Source: Falsiroseomonas ponticola
GTDB lineage: Bacteria; Pseudomonadota; Alphaproteobacteria; Acetobacterales; Acetobacteraceae
Direction: 5' to 3'
NCBI RefSeq assembly: GCF_016805305.1
Contig: NZ_JAERQN010000003.1
Location: forward strand, 1-64,000
DNA length: 64,000 nucleotides
Every line of letters starts with the position of its first letter. Positions within the stretch are counted from its first letter, which is position 1. Shown here piece after piece: positions 15,541-24,195 of the stretch. The notes under the pieces were generated by a model, which worked only from the letters and a program-made list of their open reading frames with translations, did not search any database and was not told where the DNA came from. The position numbers and the translations under genes are program-made.

Positions 15541-17583
15541 ATGTCCGCCAGCACCGGGGGCAAGGACCCCTTCATCGCCAGCCTCGGCAAGATCTATGCC
15601 GGCTATACCGGCGGCTTCGCCGTCTTCGTCATCCTGCTCGCGATCCTCGAGCAGATGGGCGTGCCGGACAAGATCATCGGCTACCTCTTCGTCGTCCTGA
15701 CCATCGGCGTCTATGCCTATATCGGCATCATCAGCCGCACCGCCGCCGTCGCGGAATACTACGTGGCCGGCCGGCGCGTCCCCGCGCTCTACAACGGCAT
15801 GGCGACGGGGTCGGACTGGATGTCCGCCGCCAGCTTCATCGGCATGGCGGGCAGCCTCTATGCGCTGGGCTATGGCGGCCTCGCCTTCATCCTGGGCTGG
15901 ACCGGCGGCTACATGCTGGTGGCCATCCTGCTGGCGCCCTACCTGCGCAAGTTCGGCCAGTACACGGTGCCGGACTTCCTCGGCGCGCGCTTCGGCGGCA
16001 ACCTCGCCCGCTCGCTCGGCGTCATCGTGCTGCTCACCTCCTCCTTCGTCTACGTCGTGGCGCAGATCGTGGGTGTCGGCATCATCACCCAGCGCTTCCT
16101 GGAGGTGTCGTTCCTCACGGCCGTCTTCCTTGGCCTGGCGGGCATCCTGGTCTGCTCCATGCTGGGCGGCATGCGCGCCGTCACCTGGACCCAGGTGGCG
16201 CAGTACATCATCCTGATCATCGCCTACCTGATCCCGGCCATCCTGATGTCCGTGAAGGTCACCGGCGTGCCGCTGCCGCAGGTGATGTACGGCTTCGCGC
16301 TGGAGCGGATCGAGGGTCTCGAGCAGGGCTTCCGTGCCGCGGGGATGACGCCGCCGCCCGGGGTGACGGGGTGGCACACCGCGCCCTTCATCGGCGCCAA
16401 CGGCGCCTTCTCCTGGTCCGCCTTCTTCAACTTCTTCGCGCTGGTCTTCTGCCTCATGGTCGGCACCGCCGCGCTGCCGCACATCCTGATGCGCTACTTC
16501 ACCACGCCGTCCGTGCGGGAAGCGCGCCAGTCCGTCGCCTGGTCGCTGTTCTTCATCTTCCTGCTCTACTTCACGGCGCCGGCCTATGCGGCCTTCGGCA
16601 AGCTCGAGATCTACCAGACCGTCATCGGCCAACCCATCGCGGCCCTGCCGGAGTGGATCAAGAACTGGCAGATCGTGTCGCCCTACGGGGTGCCGTGGGT
16701 GAACATCGTGGACGTCAACCGCGACGGCATCGTGCAGTGGGGCGAATTCCGCATCCACCCCGACGTGGTCGTGCTGGCGACGCCGGAAATCGCGGGCCTT
16801 CCCTACGTGATCGCCGGCCTGGTGGCGGCGGGCGGCCTGGCGGCCGCGCTCTCCACCGCCGATGGCCTGCTGCTGGCGCTGGCCAACGCGCTGTCGCATG
16901 ACGTCTACTACAAGATGATCGACCGCAACGCGCCGACCGCGAAGCGGCTCGTCATCTCCCGTGTCCTGCTCATCCTGGTGGCCATCCTGGCGGCCTGGAC
17001 GGCGGGCAATGCGGGTGCCGACATCCTGTTCCTGGTCGCCTGGGCCTTCTCCATCGCCGCCGCGGGGCTCTTCGCCGCGCTGGTGATGGGCGTCTGGTAC
17101 AAGAAGACGACGAATGCCGCGGCCTGCTGGGGCATGGCGGTCGGCTACGTCTTCACCTTCGGCTACCTGATCTGGACGGAGTTCTACGGCCTGTCCTTCG
17201 TGGAACTCTTCGGGACGAAGGAGGCGATCCTGGCCGCCGCCCGGCAGACCGCGGCGCTGCCCGCGGCCGATCCGGCGCTGAAGGCCTATGCCGCCCAGCT
17301 GGTGGCGAATGCCGGCCAGATCACGGATGGCGCGCTGTCCTGGTTCGGCCAGCTGATCCTGACGACCGACAGCGTGGTGCTGCGCGGCCGGACGGTGGCG
17401 CGGCTCTGGACGCTGAACAACATCTCGGGCGGCATCGTCGGCGTGCCGCTCTCCTTCCTCACCATCTGGCTGGTGTCCAAGTTCACCACGGCGCCGAGCC
17501 AGGCGATGCAGGACTTCATCGACGACATCCGCATCCCGAAGGGCGGCGTCCGCCTGGTGGACCGGCGCGAGGCCGTCGAGTAA
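15541..17583 (+). CDS. actP: Sodium:solute symporter, ActP-like (VC_2705 subfamily)
   Basis: Large sodium:solute symporter family protein of 680 residues with about 13 hydrophobic helices. It probably takes up acetate or another short carboxylate with Na+. Family hallmarks include AEYYVAGRRVPALYNGMATGSDWMSAASF near the N-terminus and AAALSTADGLLLALANAL in the core (quoted in part: AEYYVAGRRV). A loop at about residues 390-403 reads DVNRDGIVQWGEF, a textbook EF-hand loop. That is discussed separately. The gene is followed by a GC-rich terminator-like hairpin and two small membrane-protein genes. The symbol is given by similarity; the substrate is not proven. Confidence 0.88.
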   Translation: MSASTGGKDPFIASLGKIYAGYTGGFAVFVILLAILEQMGVPDKIIGYLFVVLTIGVYAYIGIISRTAAVAEYYVAGRRVPALYNGMATGSDWMSAASFIGMAGSLYALGYGGLAFILGWTGGYMLVAILLAPYLRKFGQYTVPDFLGARFGGNLARSLGVIVLLTSSFVYVVAQIVGVGIITQRFLEVSFLTAVFLGLAGILVCSMLGGMRAVTWTQVAQYIILIIAYLIPAILMSVKVTGVPLPQVMYGFALERIEGLEQGFRAAGMTPPPGVTGWHTAPFIGANGAFSWSAFFNFFALVFCLMVGTAALPHILMRYFTTPSVREARQSVAWSLFFIFLLYFTAPAYAAFGKLEIYQTVIGQPIAALPEWIKNWQIVSPYGVPWVNIVDVNRDGIVQWGEFRIHPDVVVLATPEIAGLPYVIAGLVAAGGLAAALSTADGLLLALANALSHDVYYKMIDRNAPTAKRLVISRVLLILVAILAAWTAGNAGADILFLVAWAFSIAAAGLFAALVMGVWYKKTTNAAACWGMAVGYVFTFGYLIWTEFYGLSFVELFGTKEAILAAARQTAALPAADPALKAYAAQLVANAGQITDGALSWFGQLILTTDSVVLRGRTVARLWTLNNISGGIVGVPLSFLTIWLVSKFTTAPSQAMQDFIDDIRIPKGGVRLVDRREAVE

Positions 17584-17613
17584 CGACTCCGTCCCGGCCA
17601 GGGACGGAAACCG

Positions 17614-17639
17614 GGGCGGCCGCGGCGACGCGGCCGCCC
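17614..17639 (+). terminator. Terminator-like hairpin after the symporter
   Basis: A perfect 10-base-pair GC stem (17614-17623 with 17630-17639, arms GGGCGGCCGC and GCGGCCGCCC) has a six-base loop. It is followed by TTCCTGCTTC. A smaller hairpin (CCGTCCC / GGGACGG, 17589-17607) precedes it. The U-run is weak, so read-through into the two small downstream genes is possible. Confidence 0.55.
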
Positions 17640-17685
17640 TTCCTGCTTCAACGCCTGCGCTTCACCACCTGGATCAACGCCGCCG

Positions 17686-18003
17686 ATGCAGCCCTTCGTC
17701 GCCGACCACCTCGGCTTCTGGATCCCCATGTATGTCCTGGCGCTGACGGCCTGGGCCTGCCTCGGGCGGTTCCTCATGCAGGTCATGGTGCCGGAGGACA
17801 GCCCCAACTACATCTGGCGCGGCTTCCGGCTGCTGACCGATTGGGCCGTCTGGCTCGCCCGTCGCGCGGTGCCGTCCTATGTGGAGGCGCGGTTCCTGCC
17901 GCTGGTGGCGGCCTGCTGGCTGTTCGGCATCCGCCTGGTGGGGGGCGTGCTGATGATCTCCGCCGGGCTCGGCCCGCGCATCACGCCGCCCGGGGCGGGG
18001 TGA
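17686..18003 (+). CDS. Small membrane protein, unknown function
   Basis: A 105-residue protein with two or three hydrophobic segments, the first at about residues 11-32 (WIPMYVLALTAWACLGRFL) and the last at about 70-95. Between them lies a conserved-looking SPNYIWRGFRLLTDW stretch. It has no recognised domain. It follows the symporter by about 100 bases and precedes another small membrane protein gene by 5 bases, so the two are probably co-expressed. A role linked to the symporter is only a positional guess. Confidence 0.7.
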   Translation: MQPFVADHLGFWIPMYVLALTAWACLGRFLMQVMVPEDSPNYIWRGFRLLTDWAVWLARRAVPSYVEARFLPLVAACWLFGIRLVGGVLMISAGLGPRITPPGAG

Positions 18004-18008
18004 GGGCC

Positions 18009-18299
18009 ATGACGCCGCAGAACCTCTTCGTCGTCGTCGTCGGCCTCTGCCTGATGAATGGCCTGGTCAGCCCGGCCCTGCCGGTGATGATGGCGCTTCA
18101 CCCGGTCTGGCTGCCGGAGATGCTGCCGCCCACCAATGAGATCGTGTTCTACGGGGCGAGCCTGATGGTCTCCACCGGCACGCTGCTGCTGGCCGGGCTG
18201 CCGGCCGCGATCCTGGAACGGCTCGGCACCCCGCTCACCCCGGCCATGATGGCCTGGGCGGGGGGTGCCGGGTTGCTCTTGCTGCTGGGCCTCGCCTGA
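18009..18299 (+). CDS. Small membrane protein, unknown function
   Basis: A 96-residue, strongly hydrophobic protein with three probable membrane helices (LFVVVVGLCLMNGLVSP at the N-terminus, then a central segment and a C-terminal one ending in LLLLLGLA). The middle sequence PTNEIVFYGASLMVSTGTLL carries the only polar residues. No family is recognised. The ATG at 18009 is preceded by GAGGG and lies 5 bases after the previous stop. The stop is 2 bases from the convergent secreted-protein gene. Confidence 0.7.
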   Translation: MTPQNLFVVVVGLCLMNGLVSPALPVMMALHPVWLPEMLPPTNEIVFYGASLMVSTGTLLLAGLPAAILERLGTPLTPAMMAWAGGAGLLLLLGLA

Positions 18300-18301
18300 C
18301 C

Positions 18302-18931
18302 TCAGCGCCAGACGAAGTCGTTGACGCTGCAGGTCTCGACGCGCCGGCGTTCGAAGGACCGGCCATCGGCATAGACCACGCGCATGTCCACCGTGCAGAC
18401 GCGCCCGGCGGGCAGGCTGACCTGCAGGCGCTGGCCGGGCTGCAGCACGTTCTGTCCCAGCCGGTCGCCGCCCCAGTTGCTGTCGGTGGAGAGCGAGACA
18501 TAGACCTCCCGGATCGTCAGGCCCGTGCCGTTGACGAAGTAGAAGCTGGGGTTGCCGGCGATGGAGGCGCCCGCCCCGCCGCCGCCGATGCTGGCCCCGG
18601 CGCCGGCGCCCGACCGCCCGAAGACGATCTGGCTGAGGCTGCAGGCATTCACCTGCATGCGGCTTTCCTCGCCCCCGCCCTGGTAGGTCACGCGCAGGTC
18701 GAGGATGCAGTCGCCGAAATTCGGCGTGACCCAGACGCGCTGGCCCGGCGGCAGCACGGAGGTGCCGAGGATGTCCGGCCCCCAGTCGGAGACGCGGGAC
18801 GAGGAGACATAGGCGCGCTCGATCACCCGGCCGGTGTCGTTGACCAGCCAGAAGCGGTTCTGCGCCTGCGCCGCGCCCGCGCCGAGGAGACCGGCGAGCA
18901 AGGCGAGGCAGGCGATCAGGTGGCGACGCAT
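18302..18931 (-). CDS. Secreted protein with two tandem homologous domains
   Basis: A 209-residue protein with a Sec signal peptide (hydrophobic core ACLALLAGLLGAGAAQA, cleavage likely after AQA, about residue 23). The mature part is two copies of one roughly 80-residue unit. Copy 1 starts FWLVNDTGRVIERAYVS and copy 2 FYFVNGTGLTIREVYVS. Each continues with a W-G-D-L-G block, LPPGQR/LQPGQR, one cysteine before a VDMRV-like strand, and a closing ...CS(L/V)...F. The copies are joined by a Gly/Ala-rich linker. The paired cysteines suggest a disulfide in each domain. The function is unknown; a beta-rich periplasmic or surface binding protein is plausible. The ATG at 18931 has GGGAGG 7 bases upstream. 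Confidence 0.75.
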   Translation of the reverse strand: MRRHLIACLALLAGLLGAGAAQAQNRFWLVNDTGRVIERAYVSSSRVSDWGPDILGTSVLPPGQRVWVTPNFGDCILDLRVTYQGGGEESRMQVNACSLSQIVFGRSGAGAGASIGGGGAGASIAGNPSFYFVNGTGLTIREVYVSLSTDSNWGGDRLGQNVLQPGQRLQVSLPAGRVCTVDMRVVYADGRSFERRRVETCSVNDFVWR

Positions 18932-19058
18932 GAAGGGACCTCCCGGAATGCTGGACGTATCGAAAGGGATCGGCATGGTTCTGGCAACAGCGTTGAGAGG
19001 CGGGCCCCGACTCGCCGGCCGGGGCTTCTCCTGGCGGAACGCCGCCCTGCGCGCCGCG

Positions 19059-19103
19059 TCATCGACCGGGCTCGCGACGGGTTGATGCACTTGAAAGTTG
19101 CAT
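19059..19103 (-). CDS. Possible 14-residue upstream ORF
   Basis: Immediately after GGAGGAGCAA on the minus strand, an ATG opens a 14-codon ORF (MQLSSASTRREPGR, TGA stop) 128 bases upstream of the secreted-protein start. The ribosome binding site is good, but such sites occur by chance in DNA this rich in G. Two weak hairpins (GGCGG/CCGCC and GCCCCG/CGGGGC) lie between it and the gene. It is listed only as a candidate leader peptide. Confidence 0.2.
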   Translation of the reverse strand: MQLSSASTRREPGR

Positions 19104-19172
19104 TTGCTCCTCCGCAGGGCCATGTTCGCAGGGTTGCCTTCGCGCTCGGGTTGGGTGCGCACGGGGTCACGC

Positions 19173-19520
19173 ATGTCGCTCGATGCCACGCCTTCACCGG
19201 CTGCCCAGTCGGAAGCCGCCCGTCGCCTCTCCGCCGCCATCGACGAGATGCGCGCGGAGGTGACGGCGACGCGCGCCGTGCTGCAGGCCGTGATGGCCGA
19301 GGAGGGCGCCGCGGCCGGCCCGATGGCGGAGATCGCGGAATCGGCCAGCCGCCTCGTGGGCTTTGCCAGCGGGGATGGGGCGGCGGCGGCGCCGGATGAT
19401 CCCGAGGCGCCCGTGCCGCCGCACCCCATGCGCCGCATCACCGATTGGGCCGAGGGCGTGCTGCACGCCCTGCCGCCGGGCAGCCACATCGTCACCCGCC
19501 GGCGTTCCGAACAGTATTGA
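19173..19520 (+). CDS. Hypothetical protein with N-terminal coiled-coil tendency
   Basis: A 115-residue soluble protein. Residues about 15-50 (ARRLSAAIDEMRAEVTATRA) look like an amphipathic helix or coiled coil. An acidic Pro/Ala-rich linker and a short C-terminal block (MRRITDWAEGVLHALPPGSH) follow. I recognise no domain. The ATG at 19173 is favoured over an upstream in-frame start at 19098 because native-looking sequence begins here, although its ribosome binding site is weak. It is co-directional with the TPR lipoprotein gene 139 bases downstream. Confidence 0.55.
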   Translation: MSLDATPSPAAQSEAARRLSAAIDEMRAEVTATRAVLQAVMAEEGAAAGPMAEIAESASRLVGFASGDGAAAAPDDPEAPVPPHPMRRITDWAEGVLHALPPGSHIVTRRRSEQY

Positions 19521-19659
19521 GCCCGCCTGCCGCGCCTGCCCGCCCTCGCATCGGGCGATACGCCGTGCACCGTGGCAAATCGGCATCGCTCTTCCGCCAC
19601 ATGTTGCAACATCGCCACGCCGCGGTGGCGCCGGCGGGTCTTTCCCGGCTAGGGTCCGG

Positions 19660-21381
19660 ATGATGATCAGGCTCGTGCCCCCCCGCCGTGCCGTCCTCCT
19701 CGCGGCGGCCCTTCTCTCGGCCTGCGCGGCGGCGGGCACGCCCGTTCCCGCCACCGCGCCGGCCCAGGCCCAGCCCGCCGAACCCGCGGGCGTCTTCGGC
19801 ACCTACCTGGCCGGCCGCTTCGCACAATCCGAGACCGATACGCGCACCGCGGCCGACAGCCTGCTGGATGCGCTGAGGCGGGAGCCGGACCAGGCGGAAC
19901 TCGTCAACCGCGCCTTCGCCGCGGCCCTGCTGGACGGGCGGCCGGATGCGCTGCGCCTGGCCCGGCGGTTGCCGGACAACCAGGCGGCCGCGCTGCTGCT
20001 GGTGGGCTCCGAAGCCGTGGCCGGCCGCTGGGACCGGGCGGAACAGCGCGTCCGCGCCCTGCCGCGCCAGGGGCCGTCCCAGATCCTGCAGCCGCTGCTG
20101 CTGGCCTGGGTGCAGCAGGGCAAGGGCCAGACCGATGCGGCGCTGGCCACGCTGCGGCCCCTGGCCGAAAGCGGCCGGCTGCGCGGCATCCACGCGCTGC
20201 ACCTGGCGCTCGTCGCCGATGTCGCCGGCCGGCCGAGGGAGGCGGAACGCGCCATCCGCACCGCGCTGGCGGAGACGCCCGAACCCTCGCTCCGCCTGCT
20301 GCAACTCGCTGCCGGGATCCTGGCGCGGAGCGGGCGGGAGGCCGAGGCGCTGCGGCTGATGGAGGCGCTGGGCCGGGGGCTCGGCGACTTCGCCATCGCC
20401 GCCGGCACGGAGCAGGCGCGCCGCGCCGTCATCGCCCAGCGTGGCGTCGCCTCCGCCGTGGAGGGGATCGCGGAAGCGCATCTCGCCCTGGCCGCCGCGC
20501 TGCGCCAGCAGGGGGCGGGGGAGGGCGCGCTGATCCTGGCGCGGCTGTCGCTGCGGCTGCGCCCGAACTTCGCGCCCGCCCTGCTGCTGATCGCGGAAGC
20601 CTATGGGGAGGAGCGGCACCCCGACACCGCCCATGCCATCCTGGAACAGGTGCCCGCCGGCGATCCGCTGGCGCGCGTCGCCGCCCTGCGGCGCGCCTCC
20701 CTGCTGGACCGCATGGATCGCGTGCCGGAAGCCGAGGCCGCCTTCCGCGCCATCGCGGCGGAGGTGCCGAACGCGCCGCAGCCGATGGCGCGCCTGGGCG
20801 ACCTGCTGCGCGCCCGCAACCGCTTCGCCGATGCCATCGCGGCCTATGACGCGGCGCTGGAGCGGGTCGGCACGCCGGGCGCGGCGGAATGGCCGCTGCT
20901 CTATGCCCGCGGCATCGCCCATGAACGCGCCGGCGCCTGGCCGCGCGCGGAGGCCGATTTCAAGCAGGCGCTCGAACTCTCCCCCGAACAGCCCTACGTC
21001 ATGAACTACCTGGCCTATACCTGGGTGGAGCAGGGCAAGGACCTGCCGGCCGCGCGCCGCATGCTGGAACGGGCGGTGGAGCTTCGCCCGAATGACGGCA
21101 ACATCGTGGACAGCCTCGGCTGGGCGCTGTTCAAGATGGGCGACCTGCCCGGCGCGATCCGCTGGCTGGAACGCGCGGTGGAGCTGGAGCCGCGCAATAG
21201 CGTGATCAACGACCACCTCGGCGATGCCTATTGGGCCGCGGGGCGGGAGCGGGAGGCGCGGTTCCAATGGGCCCGCGCGCTCGGGCTGGAGCCGGAGCCG
21301 GCCGACCTCGTGAAGATCGAGGCGAAGCTCCGGGACGGCCTGCCGACGCCGCCGGCCTCCACGGCGCAGCGCACGGATTGA
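19660..21381 (+). CDS. Tetratricopeptide-repeat lipoprotein
   Basis: A 573-residue protein whose N-terminus is a lipoprotein signal ([11 protein letters not shown], lipobox LSAC), so it is probably anchored in a membrane facing the periplasm. The rest is helical repeats. The clearest TPRs are at the C-terminus: [20 protein letters not shown], then [19 protein letters not shown], then [19 protein letters not shown]. Such proteins scaffold envelope complexes; no partner can be named. It ends 19 bases before ispE, so co-transcription is likely. ATGATG at 19660 leaves two possible start codons. Confidence 0.82.
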   Translation: MMIRLVPPRRAVLLAAALLSACAAAGTPVPATAPAQAQPAEPAGVFGTYLAGRFAQSETDTRTAADSLLDALRREPDQAELVNRAFAAALLDGRPDALRLARRLPDNQAAALLLVGSEAVAGRWDRAEQRVRALPRQGPSQILQPLLLAWVQQGKGQTDAALATLRPLAESGRLRGIHALHLALVADVAGRPREAERAIRTALAETPEPSLRLLQLAAGILARSGREAEALRLMEALGRGLGDFAIAAGTEQARRAVIAQRGVASAVEGIAEAHLALAAALRQQGAGEGALILARLSLRLRPNFAPALLLIAEAYGEERHPDTAHAILEQVPAGDPLARVAALRRASLLDRMDRVPEAEAAFRAIAAEVPNAPQPMARLGDLLRARNRFADAIAAYDAALERVGTPGAAEWPLLYARGIAHERAGAWPRAEADFKQALELSPEQPYVMNYLAYTWVEQGKDLPAARRMLERAVELRPNDGNIVDSLGWALFKMGDLPGAIRWLERAVELEPRNSVINDHLGDAYWAAGREREARFQWARALGLEPEPADLVKIEAKLRDGLPTPPASTAQRTD

Positions 21382-21400
21382 CGCGGCCATCGCCGCCCCG

Positions 21401-22252
21401 ATGCACGGCTTCGCCCCGGCCAAGGTGAACCTGGCGCTGCGCGTCACGGGCCGCCGCGCGGATGGCTACCATCTGCTCGACAGCCTGGCGGTGTTTGCCG
21501 GCGTGGGGGACGTCGTCTCCGCCACGCCGGCGGAGGGGCTTTCCCTGGCCCTGGCCGGCCCGGGCGCGGGGGCCTTGCAGGCGGAGCCCGACAACCTGGT
21601 GCTGCGCGCCGCCCGCGCCCTGGCCGCGGAAGCCGGCATCGCGCCGGCGGCCGCGATCACGCTCGAGAAGCATCTGCCCGTCGCCTCCGGCATCGGTGGC
21701 GGTTCCGCCGATGCGGCGGCGGCGCTGCGGGTGCTGGATGCGCTGTGGGGAACCGGGCTCGGCCCCGCGCGTCTGCGGACCATCGCGGCGGGGCTGGGCG
21801 CCGACGTGCCGGTCTGCGTGGAAAGCCGGCCGATGCGCATGCGCGGGGTGGGGGAGGTGCTGGATGCCGTGCCGCCCCTACCGCCCTTCGGGCTGCTGCT
21901 GGCCAATCCGCGCCTCGCACTGGCCACGCCCGCCGTCTTCAAGGCGCGCGCGCCGGGCTTCTCGGCGGAGGCGGCCTATCCCGATCGCTGGCCGGACGCG
22001 GCGGCTTTGGCGGACTGGCTGCGGCCGCTGGGCAACGACCTGGAAGCGGCGGCGATCACGCTCTGCCCGCCCATCGCCGGTGTCCTGGCCGCGATCGCCG
22101 CGCGGCCCGGCTGCCTGCTGGCGCGGATGAGCGGCAGCGGCGCGACCTGCTTCGGCCTCTTCGCGACGCCGGTGGAAGCCGAAGCCGCCGCCGCCGCGCT
22201 GCCCGATGGCTGGTGGCGCTGGGGTGGGGCCGAGGCGCGGCACGGCGGATGA
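21401..22252 (+). CDS. ispE: 4-diphosphocytidyl-2-C-methyl-D-erythritol kinase
   Basis: GHMP kinase of the non-mevalonate (MEP) isoprenoid pathway. It phosphorylates the 2-hydroxyl of CDP-methylerythritol with ATP in the cytoplasm. The 283-residue protein shows the N-terminal [19 protein letters not shown] substrate loop, the ATP-binding [18 protein letters not shown] motif and the C-terminal [12 protein letters not shown] motif. It is the usual size. ispH of the same pathway lies at 60.9-61.9 kb in this window. It follows the TPR lipoprotein gene by 19 bases. Confidence 0.96.
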   Translation: MHGFAPAKVNLALRVTGRRADGYHLLDSLAVFAGVGDVVSATPAEGLSLALAGPGAGALQAEPDNLVLRAARALAAEAGIAPAAAITLEKHLPVASGIGGGSADAAAALRVLDALWGTGLGPARLRTIAAGLGADVPVCVESRPMRMRGVGEVLDAVPPLPPFGLLLANPRLALATPAVFKARAPGFSAEAAYPDRWPDAAALADWLRPLGNDLEAAAITLCPPIAGVLAAIAARPGCLLARMSGSGATCFGLFATPVEAEAAAAALPDGWWRWGGAEARHGG

Positions 22253-22397
22253 CCTGGCGCGGCTAGCTGCGGCCCGGGGTAGCGTGGCGCCCGCGCCTCT
22301 GCGGTGGCCTGTCGCTTCTCCCGTCTTGCAGAAGCAGGGCAGGATGTACCGGCCGGGGCTGACCGCTCCCATTCCCGCGCGCGAGGGGACGATTCGC

Positions 22398-22985
22398 ATG
22401 CGATGGCTTCTTCCGCTGGTGCTGCTCGCGGGTCCGGTGCGGGCCGATGTGCCGCCGGCGCCGCCGCTGGCCGAGCGGCTGCTTCCCGGTGAGCGGGACG
22501 GCTTCGTCGTCGATGCGACGCGCGGATGCTGGCTATGGGCCGGCGGGCTGTCGGACCTCGCGACCGATGTCGAGGCGCGATGGAGCGGCGCCTGCGCCGA
22601 GGGACCGGCCGAGGGGCCGGGCCGGGCCATGCTCCTCTGGCGCGAGGGCCGTGCCGTGCGTGGCATGATCTACGAAGGCACGATGCAGAGCGGCCGCCTG
22701 AACGGCCAAGGCGCCCTCGTCCATCTGCGCAACGGGGAAGCGACGATCCTCGAGGCCGGGGAATACGCCAACGACCTGCTCGTGCGCGGCCGGGTGGAGG
22801 TGCTTGCGCAGGCATCGACCTATGAAGGCGCGCTCCGGGACGGCGTGCCGCACGGCCCTGGCGTGCTGCGCAGCGCGGGGGGCAGCGTTTCGGGCCTCTG
22901 GGCCCAAGGCTGCCTTTCCCTTCCAGGTGGCGCCTGGGTGGCCTTCCTGCGTGCCGAGGAAGCCTGCTCGCCAGCCGAGGAGTGA
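22398..22985 (+). CDS. Exported MORN-repeat protein
   Basis: A 195-residue protein with an N-terminal signal peptide (MRWLLPLVLLAGPVRA). The middle and C-terminal parts carry MORN-like units such as YEGTMQSGRLNGQGALVHL and YEGALRDGVPHGPGVLRS, typical beta-hairpin repeats that bind lipid or protein partners. Four cysteines (including GCWLW, GACAEG, QGCLSL) may form periplasmic disulfides. The ATG at 22398 is chosen because the signal peptide begins there; the frame continues open upstream into ispE. There is no clear operon partner. Confidence 0.72.
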   Translation: MRWLLPLVLLAGPVRADVPPAPPLAERLLPGERDGFVVDATRGCWLWAGGLSDLATDVEARWSGACAEGPAEGPGRAMLLWREGRAVRGMIYEGTMQSGRLNGQGALVHLRNGEATILEAGEYANDLLVRGRVEVLAQASTYEGALRDGVPHGPGVLRSAGGSVSGLWAQGCLSLPGGAWVAFLRAEEACSPAEE

Positions 22986-22988
22986 CCG

Positions 22989-23019
22989 CGCCGCCGCGCG
23001 ACGGGCGTGACCGGCGGCG
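22989..23019. terminator. Possible bidirectional terminator between convergent genes
   Basis: An 8-base-pair stem (CGCCGCCG at 22989-22996 with CGGCGGCG at 23012-23019) sits in the 40-base gap between the convergent MORN-protein and aminotransferase genes. The loop is 15 bases and there is no T-run, so support is weak. Confidence 0.3.
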
Positions 23020-23025
23020 GAAGCC

Positions 23026-24195
23026 CTATCGCCCGAGCCAGGCTTTCAGGCGCGCCGGCGCCTGCACCATCGCCGCTTCCGGCCCGCAATAGCTGAAGCG
23101 CAGGAAGCGGCTGCCCCTCTCCCGGTCGAAATCCACGCCGGCGGAGGCCGCGATGCCCGCGCCGTCGAGCATCCGGGCGCAGAAATCCAGGCTGTCATTC
23201 GTCAGGTGCCCGACATCGCACCACAGGTAGAAGGCGCCATCGGCCTGGGCGATGCGGTCGAAGCCCGCCGCCGGCAGCCCCTCCAGCAGCGCGCTCCGGG
23301 CGCGGGCATAGCCGGCCTTGTTGGCCTCCAGCTCCTCGGTGCAGTCGAAGGCGGCCTCGGCGGCGACCTGCGCGACATGCGGCGCGCTGATGAAGAGGTT
23401 CTGCGCCAGACATTCCACCGGGCGGATCAGGTCCTCCGGCAACACCAGCCAGCCGATGCGCCAGCCCGTCATGGAGAAGTATTTGGAGAAGCTGTTCACC
23501 ACCACGGCGCTGTCGCTGAAGGCGGCGGCCGTGCTCTCCGCCACCGTGCCGTAGGATAGGCCGTGGTAGATCTCGTCGGAGACCAGCCTCACGCCGTTGG
23601 CATGGCACCAGCGGGCAATTGCCGACAATTCCTCCGGCGGCAGCATGGTGCCGGCAGGGTTGCAGGGGCTGGCGACGATCAGCCCGGCCGGCAGCGGGTC
23701 CAGCTTCTCCAGCATCGCGAGGGTGGGCTGGAAGCGGGTGGAGGCATCGCAGGGCAACAACTGCGGCACCATGCCGAGCGCGGTCAGGATATTGGCGTAG
23801 GGCGGGTAGAAGGGCGCGGCCATGGCGACGTGGTCGCCGACATCGAAGGCAGCGAGGAAGGCGAGGGGGAAGGCGCCGGAGGCACCCACCGTGACGGCGA
23901 TGCGCGCGGGCGCGACCGTGACCCCGTACCGGTCCCGGTAATGGCCGGCGATACGGGCACGCAGCGAGGCCAGGCCGAAGGCCTCCGTATAGCCCATCGG
24001 GTTGCCGGCCTGGAGCGCGCGGATCGCGGCCTCCGCCGCCCCGCGCGGCGCACCGCTGCCGGGCTGGCCGACCTCCATGCGCAGGATCCCGGGCGCCCCC
24101 GGCGGCAGCGCCGCGGCACGGGCATTCGCCGCCGCGATCACGTCCATCACCATGAAGGGGGGCGCTTCCGCGCCCCGCCCGGTCTTCAGCGCCAT
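23026..24195 (-). CDS. PLP-dependent class I/II aminotransferase
   Basis: Fold-type I aminotransferase of 389 residues, aspartate-aminotransferase-like. The substrate-binding region is at YPPYANILTALG, PCNPAGTMLPPEEL contains the Asn that contacts PLP, DEIYHGLSYG provides the Asp, and SFSKYFSMTGWRIGW contains the PLP-lysine. A C-terminal Arg (SRFLRFSYC) should bind the substrate carboxylate. The amino-acid substrate is not determinable. The ATG shares one base with the stop of the gamma-glutamyltransferase gene (TGATG), so the two are translationally coupled. Confidence 0.9.
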   Translation of the reverse strand: MALKTGRGAEAPPFMVMDVIAAANARAAALPPGAPGILRMEVGQPGSGAPRGAAEAAIRALQAGNPMGYTEAFGLASLRARIAGHYRDRYGVTVAPARIAVTVGASGAFPLAFLAAFDVGDHVAMAAPFYPPYANILTALGMVPQLLPCDASTRFQPTLAMLEKLDPLPAGLIVASPCNPAGTMLPPEELSAIARWCHANGVRLVSDEIYHGLSYGTVAESTAAAFSDSAVVVNSFSKYFSMTGWRIGWLVLPEDLIRPVECLAQNLFISAPHVAQVAAEAAFDCTEELEANKAGYARARSALLEGLPAAGFDRIAQADGAFYLWCDVGHLTNDSLDFCARMLDGAGIAASAGVDFDRERGSRFLRFSYCGPEAAMVQAPARLKAWLGR

